Shown here one piece after another: positions 34,195 through 41,844 of a DNA stretch of 64,000 bases. The stretch is taken from assembly GCF_014297335.1 (NCBI RefSeq), contig NZ_JACOQH010000001.1:1-64000 (forward strand), read 5' to 3'. The stretch's first letter is position 1. Each line of letters starts with the position of its first letter. A program made the translations under genes and the position numbers. Under the pieces are notes generated by a model. That model saw only the letters and a program-made list of their open reading frames with translations, was not told the origin of the DNA and searched no databases. This DNA comes from Roseburia_D yibonii (GTDB lineage Bacteria > Bacillota > Clostridia > Lachnospirales > Lachnospiraceae).

Positions 34195-34516
34195 ATTTCT
34201 CTTCTTCCAGTCTGCATCCGCAGGCTTCACACAGGTCATAAAAATCGGTAAGCCAGGCATCTGCCACTGTTTTTGCACCATGAAATTCATTTCCCTCTGT
34301 GTCAATTCTTTCTTCGTCCGTGCGGATTTCATCGATCATTCCCCGCAGCTGGTAGCCCTCGCGCTCATTTGCCGGCATCTGTTCCGCCAGAAGCTCAATG
34401 CAATGGCAGATCTCTTCCAAGATCTGCAGCGCATGCTCTTTTTCCCCGTGTTCCTGTGCCAGAAGCTCTTCCAGTTTTTTTGCCTCTTCGGTCAGGCTAT
34501 ACTTTTGACTTCTCAT
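34193..34516 (-). CDS. Small coiled-coil protein of unknown function
   Basis: A 107-residue, strongly acidic and helical protein. Heptad-like Leu/Ile spacing in KKLEELLAQEHGEKEHALQI and in the next segment predicts a coiled coil. The C-terminal part DAWLTDFYDLCEACGCRLEE contains a CEACGC cluster that could bind a metal. No family recognised. It is the last gene of the minus-strand series, 27 nt after the U32 protein gene, and ends at the shared terminator. Confidence 0.7.
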   Translation of the reverse strand: MRSQKYSLTEEAKKLEELLAQEHGEKEHALQILEEICHCIELLAEQMPANEREGYQLRGMIDEIRTDEERIDTEGNEFHGAKTVADAWLTDFYDLCEACGCRLEEEK

Positions 34517-34543
34517 TTTTCTCCCCCTGTCTTTGCTGCTTTT

Positions 34544-35770
34544 TTATTCCTCTTTTCTGCGCAGAATATCGTACTGCATAAGTTCCTGCCCCAGGTCAAG
34601 ATATAAGACCTGCTTCGGATGCGGTGCGCTTGGCATATCATTTCCTTCCTCATCCACGATGCGCTTTACCGTGACCGGAATATTATCCCCGTTCGCGCGC
34701 ATGACCTCGATCGTTTCCCCGACAGAAAACTTGTTGCGCTGTTCAATCCGATAGAGCCCTTCCTCATTCTGCTCTCCTACAATGCCAAGATATGTGTATT
34801 CCTTCTCATAGGTGTTATTATCATAGATCTGAGCTTCCTCGGACGGTTTTCCAAAGAAAAATCCGGTCGTAAAATGACGGTAGGTACAGTTTGAGATCTG
34901 ATCCAGATACCACGGCATATTTTCCTTATACTTTTCCGGAGATTCCAGATAATCATCGATCGCTTTCCGGTAAGTACGCGCAACTGTCGCGACGTAAAGC
35001 GCCGTCTTCATCCGTCCCTCGATCTTGAAACTGTCGATCCCGGATTCGATCAGCTCCGGAATATGCTCGATCATACAAAGATCCTTGGAATTAAAGATAT
35101 AGGTTCCACGCTCATTTTCGTAAACCGGCAGATATTCACCCGGCCGTTTTTCTTCCACGACCGCATATTTCCAGCGGCACGGATGCGTACACGCACCCTG
35201 GTTTGCGTCACGCCCGGTAAAATAATTGCTGAGGAGGCATCTTCCCGAATAGGAAATGCACATCGCACCATGCACAAATGTCTCGATCTCAAGCTCATCC
35301 GGGATCTTTGCACGGATCTCACGGATTTCTTTCAAGGAAAGCTCACGCGCAGTCACAACTCTGCTTGCGCCAAGTTTCTGCCAGAATAAAAAAGTGCCGT
35401 AATTGGTGTTGTTCGCCTGCGTACTGACATGTATATCAATTTCAGGACAGACTTCCCGCGCAACCGTAAACACGCCCGGATCTGAAATGATAAGCGCATC
35501 CGGTCCGATTTCTTTTAACTCCTCGAAATACGCGCGCACGCCTTCAAGATCCTCATTATGCGCAAGGATATTTGCCGTCACATAGACTTTTACATCATGT
35601 GCATGGGCAAAAAGGATCCCCTCTTTCATATCCTCCATGGAAAAGTTTTTTGCTTTCGCACGCAGACCAAACGCTTCTCCGCCGATATACACTGCGTCCG
35701 CACCAAATATAACCGCTATTTTCAGTACCTCAAGACTGCTTGCCGGTACCAGTAATTCCGGATGTCTCAT
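34544..35770 (-). CDS. Peptidase U32 family protein
   Basis: A 408-residue U32-family protein. The N-terminal barrel has LLVPASSLEVLKIAVIFGAD and AVYIGGEAFGLRAKAKNFS. The family signature follows around ETFVHGAMCISYSGRCLLSN, with ACTHPCRWKY supplying more cysteines. In E. coli, U32 proteins such as RlhA modify 23S rRNA, and other members act in ubiquinone or tRNA hydroxylation. A cofactor-dependent RNA-modifying role is therefore more likely than classical proteolysis, but the exact job is unknown. It follows an O-methyltransferase by 17 nt. Confidence 0.92.
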   Translation of the reverse strand: MRHPELLVPASSLEVLKIAVIFGADAVYIGGEAFGLRAKAKNFSMEDMKEGILFAHAHDVKVYVTANILAHNEDLEGVRAYFEELKEIGPDALIISDPGVFTVAREVCPEIDIHVSTQANNTNYGTFLFWQKLGASRVVTARELSLKEIREIRAKIPDELEIETFVHGAMCISYSGRCLLSNYFTGRDANQGACTHPCRWKYAVVEEKRPGEYLPVYENERGTYIFNSKDLCMIEHIPELIESGIDSFKIEGRMKTALYVATVARTYRKAIDDYLESPEKYKENMPWYLDQISNCTYRHFTTGFFFGKPSEEAQIYDNNTYEKEYTYLGIVGEQNEEGLYRIEQRNKFSVGETIEVMRANGDNIPVTVKRIVDEEGNDMPSAPHPKQVLYLDLGQELMQYDILRRKEE

Positions 35771-35787
35771 TTTTTCTCTCCTGCTTT

Positions 35788-36429
35788 CTATTTCTTTACG
35801 CTGACCGTGATCCCATCACCGATCGGCAATACCGCCGTGGTCAGTTCTTCGTGGTGGGTAAGGGTGTACAGATATTCCCGCATCCGTTTGTGGATCGTAC
35901 GGTTCCTCCGTGTCACCGCAAAACGGGACTGTATGATGTCACCGTCCTGCAATACATTGTCCGATATCAGGGTGCCGCCGCTTTTTAACAGACGAAGCAC
36001 CTCCGGCAGAAAATGGATGTACTGCCCCTTCGCCGCATCCATAAATATAAAATCAAAAGGTTCTTCTATTGTCGGAAGAACCTCTTTTGCATCTCCGGTC
36101 AGGAGTGTGATCACGGATTCTTTCCCTGCGCGCTTAAAATTTTCACGCGCGATTGGAATCCGCTTTTCATAATTTTCAATCGTGATGATCTCACACGCAC
36201 CCGGATTATATTCTGCCATAAGAATCGCGGAAAAGCCGACTGCCGTACCGACCTCCAGGATCCGCGCCGGACGTTTCATCGCGAGAAACACCTTCAAAAA
36301 CGTCTGCATTTCCTTGCGGATGATCGGAACATCACTGCGCAGCGCTTCCCGTTCGATCTCATCTAAAATCTCTGTATTCCCGGTTTCCAACGAATTGATG
36401 TATGTAACCAGTCGTTCCTCTACTACCAC
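35788..36429 (-). CDS. O-methyltransferase, class I SAM-dependent
   Basis: A 213-residue methyltransferase of the TrmR/YrrM-like O-methyltransferase family. The SAM-binding core is ARILEVGTAVGFSAILMAEY with ITIENYEKRIPIARENF. The metal-binding Asp is in DFIFMDAAKGQYIHFLPE, and SDNVLQDGDI follows. B. subtilis TrmR methylates hydroxyuridine-34 of tRNA. Neighbouring the U32 protein, which in other bacteria makes that hydroxyuridine, supports the same tRNA pathway here; this is inference. The start is a GTG at 36429 behind GGAGAAGAGA. Confidence 0.9.
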   Translation of the reverse strand: MVVEERLVTYINSLETGNTEILDEIEREALRSDVPIIRKEMQTFLKVFLAMKRPARILEVGTAVGFSAILMAEYNPGACEIITIENYEKRIPIARENFKRAGKESVITLLTGDAKEVLPTIEEPFDFIFMDAAKGQYIHFLPEVLRLLKSGGTLISDNVLQDGDIIQSRFAVTRRNRTIHKRMREYLYTLTHHEELTTAVLPIGDGITVSVKK

Positions 36430-36449
36430 TGTCTCTTCTCCGCCTTCTT

Positions 36450-36845
36450 TTATGTATTCTCCGTGCTGCTTTCCGTATCTTCTTCCGCCGCCATGATCTG
36501 CATCATCTCTTCGGCGGTCATTGACGTGTTCAGGGTATACGTGCCCTCCTTGATCGCCCCGGAATAAGATGACAGTTTCAGCTGAACCACAAAAAGGTTC
36601 GCGTCACGGATCAGGCCTTTCTCCTCAAGCTGTCTGCCGACATCCTTCGCGGACATATCTGCCGTCACGGTAACTGTCTTGTCTGTACCGGGCGCGCTCT
36701 CCATCGCATCCTCTGTATAGACGCGGTATCCAAAGCCATATGCCCACTGACCTGCCCGGATCAGCCCGAGTACCACAAGAACCAGGATCAAAAGGGAAAT
36801 GACGCTGCCGGTTATTCGTATTACGACTCTGCTGGTATTTTTCAT
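36450..36845 (-). CDS. Short MltG-like membrane protein without catalytic domain
   Basis: A 131-residue protein resembling the N-terminal part of the endolytic transglycosylase MltG (YceG). One membrane segment (about residues 7-30) is followed by an extracytoplasmic region. VTVTADMSAKDVGRQLEEKG and LIRDANLFVVQLKLS, then GTYTLNTSMTAEEMMQIM, match the LysM-like domain of MltG. It stops there: the lytic domain with its catalytic Glu is absent. The frame ends at a normal stop and the next gene begins 20 nt later, so I see no sign of recent frameshift. It could modulate peptidoglycan synthesis without cutting. The start at 36845 follows GAGG. Confidence 0.8.
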   Translation of the reverse strand: MKNTSRVVIRITGSVISLLILVLVVLGLIRAGQWAYGFGYRVYTEDAMESAPGTDKTVTVTADMSAKDVGRQLEEKGLIRDANLFVVQLKLSSYSGAIKEGTYTLNTSMTAEEMMQIMAAEEDTESSTENT

Positions 36846-36858
36846 CTCAACTGCCTCG

Positions 36859-37206
36859 CTATTCTCCTTCGTTTTCAAAACCGACTTCAAAGTCCAGTTT
36901 CTCTACAAACTCCCAGTTGATCTCCTGAATGACGCGGCAGAATGCCAGTTCTGCCGCAAGATACTCTGCCGCGAGCGAATTTTCACAGATCTTCGACTTC
37001 TCCCGCTCCAGCTTATCCATCTCTCCAAAAAGATCCGCGTCTTTCTGATTCTGTAACTGATAATTCCGTTTCCGGAATTCCGCAACTCTTTTTTCCACTT
37101 CAGGTTTCTCATGAATCCGCGCCTTGATGTCCTGATAATTTTTATATTCCTCGCTCGACCGTATCGCCGCGAGGAGCGCATCAAGCGCTTCTCTCATCTG
37201 TTCCAT
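36859..37206 (-). CDS. YlbF family regulator
   Basis: A 115-residue helical protein of the YlbF/YmcA family. The core is EEYKNYQDIKARIHEKPEVE with FRKRNYQLQNQKD. In Bacillus these proteins form a complex with YaaT that controls RNase Y-dependent mRNA maturation and development. Here the gene directly follows RNase J (22-nt gap), which supports an RNA-processing context. Single-copy identity as YlbF or YmcA cannot be fixed. Confidence 0.88.
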   Translation of the reverse strand: MEQMREALDALLAAIRSSEEYKNYQDIKARIHEKPEVEKRVAEFRKRNYQLQNQKDADLFGEMDKLEREKSKICENSLAAEYLAAELAFCRVIQEINWEFVEKLDFEVGFENEGE

Positions 37207-37228
37207 GTTCCTGTCCTCTGCTTTTTAC

Positions 37229-38908
37229 CTAGACTTCCATAATGATCGGGATGATCATCGGTTTACGCTTTGTCTCTTTCCATACAAAATCGCCAAGCGC
37301 ATCCTTGATCTCTGATTTGATCTTTCCCCAGTCTGTGATATTTTTATCCATACAATGATCCATGGTATCATTCAATACCTGCTTTGCCTCATCCATCAGG
37401 CTTTCCGAACCACGCACATAGACAAATCCTCTCGAAACGATGTCCGGTCCCGCAAGCACCTGCCCGGAGCCGCTTTCCAGCGTCAGAACAACGATGATGA
37501 TTCCCTCTTCCGCCAGATGCTGTCTGTCACGCAGTACGATATTTCCAACGTCTCCGACGCCAAGTCCGTCTACCATGACATCTCCGACCGGTACATGTCC
37601 GGTAACTGCCGCTCCATCCTCATCAAGCTCTAATACATCGCCCGATGAGAGCAGGAAAATATGATCTTTGTCAATACCGATCTCTTCCGCGATATGTGCC
37701 TGTGCCATCAGATGACGGTACTCACCATGCACCGGGATCGCATATTTCGGTTTTACCAGTGAGTAGATCAGTTTGATATCCTCCTGGCACGCATGACCGG
37801 ATACATGGACATCCTGGAAGATCACTTCCGCGCCCTTCATGGACAGCTCATTGATGATCTTGGAAACTGCCTTTTCATTTCCAGGAATTGGATTGGAACT
37901 CAAAACGATCGTGTCATTCGGTTTGATCGTGATCTTTCTGTGGATGCCGGATGCCATTCTCGATAACGCCGCCATGGATTCTCCCTGGCTTCCGGTCGTG
38001 ATAAGCACGGTTTTCTCATCCGGATAATTTTTCAGCTCCTCAATATCGATCAGCGTATTGTCCGGGATATTGATGTAACCGAGCTCCTGCGCAGTGGAAA
38101 TGATATTGACCATACTGCGTCCCTCGATCACCACTTTTCTGCCATATTTATACGCCGTATCGATGATCTGCTGTACACGGTCCACATTGGACGCAAAGGT
38201 AGCAATAATGATACGGTTATTCTTGTGATCCGCAAAGATCGTTTCAAATGTTTTTCCGACTGTCTTTTCCGACATCGTAAAGCCAGGGCGCTCCGCATTG
38301 GTACTGTCGCACATAAGCGCCAAAACGCCCTTCTTTCCGATCTCGCCAAAACGCTGTAAATCAATGGCATCACCAAATACCGGTGTGTAATCTACCTTAA
38401 AGTCTCCGGTATGCACAACGATACCTGCCGGTGAGTAGATCGCAAGTGCCGCCGCATCCTGGATACTGTGGTTGGTCTTTATAAATTCCACGCGGAAGCA
38501 GCCCAGATTGATATGCTGTCCGTATTTTACCACCTTGCGTTTCACCTTGGACAAAAGATTGTGTTCGGTCAGCTTGTGATCGATGATGCCCATCGTCAGC
38601 TTTGTCGCATAGATCGGCACGTTCACTTCCTTTAATACATAAGGGATCGCACCGATGTGATCCTCGTGTCCATGTGTGATGAAAAATCCCTTTACCTTGT
38701 CGATATTGTCCTTTAAATAGGTGACATCCGGGATGACCAGGTCGATGCCGTACATGTCATCTTCCGGGAAAGACAGACCGCAGTCCACTACGATAATGCT
38801 GTCCTCATATTCGAATGCCGTGATGTTCATTCCAATCTGCTCTAATCCTCCAAGCGGAATGATCTTTAATTTTGAATGATTACTGTTTTCTGTTGACTTT
38901 TTCTTCAA
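37229..38908 (-). CDS. rnj: Ribonuclease J
   Basis: A 559-residue metallo-beta-lactamase/beta-CASP ribonuclease with 5'-3' exonuclease and endonuclease activity in mRNA decay and rRNA processing. It starts KLKIIPLGGLEQIGMN; the zinc motif is FITHGHEDHIGAIPYVL, further ligands lie in HTGDFKVD and CDSTNAERPG, and the beta-CASP and C-terminal motifs include VHVSGHACQEDIK and VHGEYRHL. I place the start at a TTG (38908), preceded by GGAGG at 7 nt; the frame remains open further upstream without a better site. A long dyad (38971-39012) lies just upstream. Confidence 0.95.
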   Translation of the reverse strand: MKKKSTENSNHSKLKIIPLGGLEQIGMNITAFEYEDSIIVVDCGLSFPEDDMYGIDLVIPDVTYLKDNIDKVKGFFITHGHEDHIGAIPYVLKEVNVPIYATKLTMGIIDHKLTEHNLLSKVKRKVVKYGQHINLGCFRVEFIKTNHSIQDAAALAIYSPAGIVVHTGDFKVDYTPVFGDAIDLQRFGEIGKKGVLALMCDSTNAERPGFTMSEKTVGKTFETIFADHKNNRIIIATFASNVDRVQQIIDTAYKYGRKVVIEGRSMVNIISTAQELGYINIPDNTLIDIEELKNYPDEKTVLITTGSQGESMAALSRMASGIHRKITIKPNDTIVLSSNPIPGNEKAVSKIINELSMKGAEVIFQDVHVSGHACQEDIKLIYSLVKPKYAIPVHGEYRHLMAQAHIAEEIGIDKDHIFLLSSGDVLELDEDGAAVTGHVPVGDVMVDGLGVGDVGNIVLRDRQHLAEEGIIIVVLTLESGSGQVLAGPDIVSRGFVYVRGSESLMDEAKQVLNDTMDHCMDKNITDWGKIKSEIKDALGDFVWKETKRKPMIIPIIMEV

Positions 38909-38970
38909 GTCCGCACCTCCATTTATTTTTTGATTCTCCGTTCCTGTTTCATTTTTTAAGATTTGTTCAT

Positions 38971-39012
38971 AACGAGTCAAGCGACCATGCACGCATGTCC
39001 GCCTGACTCGTT
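38971..39012. repeat. Long imperfect palindrome upstream of RNase J
   Basis: Arms AACGAGTCA (38971-38979) and TGACTCGTT (39004-39012) enclose further complementary blocks (GCG/CGC, CATGC/GCATG). There is no T-tract in either direction. It lies in the 179-bp gap between the DUF1292 gene and RNase J and may be an RNA-processing hairpin or a dispersed repeat. Confidence 0.5.
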
Positions 39013-39087
39013 CTTTGCGGGAATAACCGTCTGTTTCAAACGTTTCCCTATGTATCTTGTTTTTAAAATCAGCTGCCCGTTAATGTT

Positions 39088-39348
39088 CTATAATTCAATA
39101 TCGACATCTTCCAGCATCTCGGAAAACACTTTAGCGATTGCTTCTAATTCTGCTTCTTCTTCCACGATCTCATAGACCGCTTCTTTCTCTGTATCTTCGG
39201 AAAGATCTTTTAAGACAAATGCATCTGAGTCACCGTCTTCATCTACGGTTACCAGAAGATAGTCCCTGTTATTGATCCTCGTCTGTTCCAATACATAAAA
39301 CTCCAGACATTCTCCCGTGTCCGGATCGGCAAATTTTATTTTCTCCAT
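39088..39348 (-). CDS. DUF1292 family protein
   Basis: An 86-residue acidic protein of the DUF1292 (UPF0473/YrzB) family, function unknown. The pattern is a short beta segment KIKFADPDTGE-like followed by YLLVTVDEDGDSDAFVL and an acidic helix. Its conserved place is right after ireB and ruvX, as in many Firmicutes (yrzL-yrrK-yrzB in B. subtilis). The gap to ruvX is 8 nt. Confidence 0.93.
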   Translation of the reverse strand: MEKIKFADPDTGECLEFYVLEQTRINNRDYLLVTVDEDGDSDAFVLKDLSEDTEKEAVYEIVEEEAELEAIAKVFSEMLEDVDIEL

Positions 39349-39356
39349 GAAAACTC

Positions 39357-39788
39357 CTATTCTGTCTGATTCTTCAAAGAATCCAGATAGCCCTGAAGTA
39401 TAAATTCAGCGGCAATTCTGTCCACATACTTTTTACGGTCTTCCCGTCTGATCCCGCTCTCCATCATGACCTGATCCGCAGATACTGTCGTCAGTCTCTC
39501 ATCCCATAATATTACGGGAAGAGAAGTCCGTCTCTCCAGCATCTCCTTGAATTCCAGCGTCTTCGCGCAGCGCTCTCCCTCCGTATTGTTCATATTCTTG
39601 GGATAGCCAAGCACGATCCGCTCCGCACCGTATTCCGCAATGATCTCCTCGATCCTTGCCAGTGTCTGGCGCAGCTTTGTCGGGGATTTTCTCCGTACGA
39701 TCTCAACTCCCTGTGCCGTGATCAAAAGCTCATCGCTCATCGCAACGCCCACAGTCTTTGAGCCAAAATCCAAACCGATGATACGCAT
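39357..39788 (-). CDS. ruvX: Holliday junction resolvase-like RuvX/YqgF
   Basis: A 143-residue RNase H-fold nuclease. The first catalytic Asp is in IIGLDFGSKTVGVAMSD, the middle motif is RIVLGYPKNMNNTEG, and the last acidic motif is WDERLTTVSADQVM with VDRIAAEFILQGYLD. The family is linked to Holliday junction cutting and to pre-16S rRNA 5' processing. It lies between ireB and the DUF1292 gene with gaps under 10 nt, so the trio is co-translated. Confidence 0.95.
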   Translation of the reverse strand: MRIIGLDFGSKTVGVAMSDELLITAQGVEIVRRKSPTKLRQTLARIEEIIAEYGAERIVLGYPKNMNNTEGERCAKTLEFKEMLERRTSLPVILWDERLTTVSADQVMMESGIRREDRKKYVDRIAAEFILQGYLDSLKNQTE

Positions 39789-39797
39789 AGTCTCCTC

Positions 39798-40061
39798 CTA
39801 CTGCCAGGAATTGGTCTTAATATATTCTTTTAAAATTTCTTCCACGAGTTCGTCACGTTCTACCTTCATGATCAGACTTCTTGCATTATTATGGCTGGTG
39901 ATATACGTCGGATCTCCTGACATAATATATCCAACAATCTGATTTACGGGATTGTACCCTTTCTCGGACAGTGCATGATATACGATATCCAGTACATCTT
40001 TGACTTTGATTTCCGGTTCTTTTTCTACTTTGAAATATTGTGTGTTATTTTTATCCTGCAT
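39798..40061 (-). CDS. ireB: IreB family regulatory phosphoprotein
   Basis: An 87-residue protein of the IreB/UPF0297 family, with the conserved VLDIVYHALSEKGYNPVNQI, GYIMSGDPTYITSHNNAR and RDELVEEILKEY. In Enterococcus IreB is phosphorylated by the Ser/Thr kinase IreK and affects cephalosporin resistance. The N-terminal threonine site is in the region MQDKNNTQYFKVE here, which is consistent but unproven. It heads the ireB-ruvX-DUF1292 trio. Confidence 0.95.
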   Translation of the reverse strand: MQDKNNTQYFKVEKEPEIKVKDVLDIVYHALSEKGYNPVNQIVGYIMSGDPTYITSHNNARSLIMKVERDELVEEILKEYIKTNSWQ

Positions 40062-40139
40062 AATTTCACGCCCTTATTTTTGCTCTTTTGTTCTTCTGAA
40101 GTCAAAAGCATCGCTGTTATTATTCTAATACAAATTACA

Positions 40140-41456
40140 TTAAAATTCAACCATAAGATACAGCCCGTCGGAAAGCTCCCGCTCCATTCTGCCGCGGACC
40201 ATCGTATTTGCGGCATGTCCGTCTGCCCGTACCGCCACTTTTACATACTCTTTTGTATAGCCGGTAAAATAGCGCATACCGTCCAGCTCCATCTCTTCCT
40301 CAAGCAGAGCTTCTTTTGTCCTGCCAAGATAAAATTCCCGGAATTCTTCGGACATCTCTTTTTCTAGTTCCAGCAATCTGCCGCTCCGTTTCGTCTTTAT
40401 GTCCTCCGGAACCTGATCTGCCATAACCGCGGCTTTGGTCCCCTTGCGCTTTGAATATTTAAAGATATGCATTTCATAGAAATGTACGTTCTCCAAGAAC
40501 TCCCTTGTCGTCTCAAATTCTTCTTCCGTCTCACCCGGGAATCCCACGATCACATCAGTCGTGATCGCCGGATGTTTAAAGTATTTTCGTAAAATCTCAC
40601 ATTTATTCGCATATTCTTCCGTATCATAGCGGCGGTTCATGCGTTTTAACGTCACGTCGCAGCCACTTTGCAGTGACAGATGAAAATGCGGGCAGATCTT
40701 TGGCATTCCGGCAAGTTTTTCGGCAAACTCCTCCGTCACAATACGCGGTTCCAGGGAACCGAGACGGATCCGCTCAATGCCATCCACCTTATGGACTTCT
40801 TCGATCAGGTGCAGCAAGGTATCACCGGTATCCACACCAAACGAGCTTAAATGGATCCCGGTCAGCACGACTTCCTTATAGCCCTGTTCTGCCAGATGCT
40901 CCACTTCACGCAGGACATCCTCTGTCTTTCTGCTCCGCACCCTTCCTCTGGCATACGGAATGATACAGTAACTGCAGAACTGGTTGCAGCCGTCCTGCAC
41001 TTTAATAAAAGCTCTGGTGTGCTCCGCCGTCTTCTTTAAAAACAGTTCCTCATACGGCTGCCCCTTCTCATTGATGTCGATCACTGCGAGCTCTGTTTCT
41101 CCGTTTGCCTTTTCTTCTTCATACTTTCGCAGCAGCCCCGGCAGTTCATGCTTTTTGTTGTTGCCGATCACAATATCCACTGCGGTATCGTTTTTCACCT
41201 CTTCCGCCGCCGTCTGCACGTAACAGCCCATCGCGACAACCACCGCATCCGGATTCTGCTTTTTTGCCCGGTGCAGCATCTGACGCGATTTCCGGTCCGC
41301 CATATTCGTCACGGAACAGGTATTTATGATGTAAACATCCGCGTATTCATGAAACGGAACGATCTCGTATCCGCACTCTTCAAGCATCTGCTGGACCGCT
41401 TCCGTCTCATATGCGTTTACTTTGCATCCCAAATTGTGCAATGCTACTTTTTTCAT
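40140..41456 (-). CDS. mtaB: tRNA t6A37 methylthiotransferase MtaB
   Basis: A 438-residue radical-SAM methylthiotransferase converting t6A to ms2t6A at tRNA position 37. The N-terminal cluster domain has VALHNLGCKVNAYETEAV and NTCSVTNMADRKSRQ. The radical-SAM Cys triad is DGCNQFCSYCIIPYARGR, and TDVIVGFPGETEEEFE follows. The C-terminal TRAM domain binds RNA. The MtaB subtype, rather than MiaB, fits the start LHNLGCKVN. It is the first gene of the long minus-strand series, divergent from the HPr-like gene. Confidence 0.93.
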   Translation of the reverse strand: MKKVALHNLGCKVNAYETEAVQQMLEECGYEIVPFHEYADVYIINTCSVTNMADRKSRQMLHRAKKQNPDAVVVAMGCYVQTAAEEVKNDTAVDIVIGNNKKHELPGLLRKYEEEKANGETELAVIDINEKGQPYEELFLKKTAEHTRAFIKVQDGCNQFCSYCIIPYARGRVRSRKTEDVLREVEHLAEQGYKEVVLTGIHLSSFGVDTGDTLLHLIEEVHKVDGIERIRLGSLEPRIVTEEFAEKLAGMPKICPHFHLSLQSGCDVTLKRMNRRYDTEEYANKCEILRKYFKHPAITTDVIVGFPGETEEEFETTREFLENVHFYEMHIFKYSKRKGTKAAVMADQVPEDIKTKRSGRLLELEKEMSEEFREFYLGRTKEALLEEEMELDGMRYFTGYTKEYVKVAVRADGHAANTMVRGRMERELSDGLYLMVEF

Positions 41457-41478
41457 TGACTTTTTTCCTCACTTTATG

Positions 41479-41507
41479 TTGACTTTTCCTAAAAAAAAAG
41501 TTACTAT
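41479..41507 (+). promoter_or_regulatory. Promoter of the HPr-like gene
   Basis: TTGACT (41479-41484), 17-bp spacer rich in A, TACTAT (41502-41507); TATACT overlaps 3 nt further on as an alternative -10. The ribosome site AAGGAGGT precedes the start. Confidence 0.65.
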
Positions 41508-41548
41508 ACTAATATAAAAAGAATTGTAGTAACCAAGGAGGTCTCTAT

Positions 41549-41779
41549 ATGAAAACAGTTCAAATTTCATTAAATTCTATCGACAAGGTAAAATCCTTTG
41601 TCAACGCTATTACTCAATTCGAGTTTGACTTTGATTTAATCTCTGGCAGATACGTTATTGATGCAAAATCCATCATGGGTATCTTCAGTTTAGATTTATC
41701 CAAACCAATTGACTTAGCAATTCATACCGAAGCAAATTTGGATGAAATCATGGAAGTTTTAAAACCATATCTTGTTTAA
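41549..41779 (+). CDS. HPr/Crh-like protein lacking the PTS histidine
   Basis: A 76-residue protein with the HPr fold. The regulatory-serine region is conserved: DAKSIMGIFSLDL, with Ser41 at the place of Ser46 of Bacillus HPr. The phosphotransfer site is gone: where HPr has His15-x-Arg17-Pro, this protein has Asp12-Lys-Val-Lys. It cannot pass phosphate in the sugar PTS but might be phosphorylated by HPr kinase and act like Crh in carbon catabolite control; that is inference. It is monocistronic with its own promoter and terminator. Confidence 0.88.
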   Translation: MKTVQISLNSIDKVKSFVNAITQFEFDFDLISGRYVIDAKSIMGIFSLDLSKPIDLAIHTEANLDEIMEVLKPYLV

Positions 41780-41793
41780 TTAAAATTTCCAAA

Positions 41794-41821
41794 AGGGAGT
41801 GTGCATGCACTCCCTTTTTTT
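41794..41821 (+). terminator. Terminator after the HPr-like gene
   Basis: The 8-bp stem AGGGAGTG/CACTCCCT with loop TGCATG, followed by T7, 15 nt past the stop. The A-run on the left may also serve thiI on minus. Confidence 0.9.
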
Positions 41822-41844
41822 CTGCTCAAAATCATTCCTGTTTT

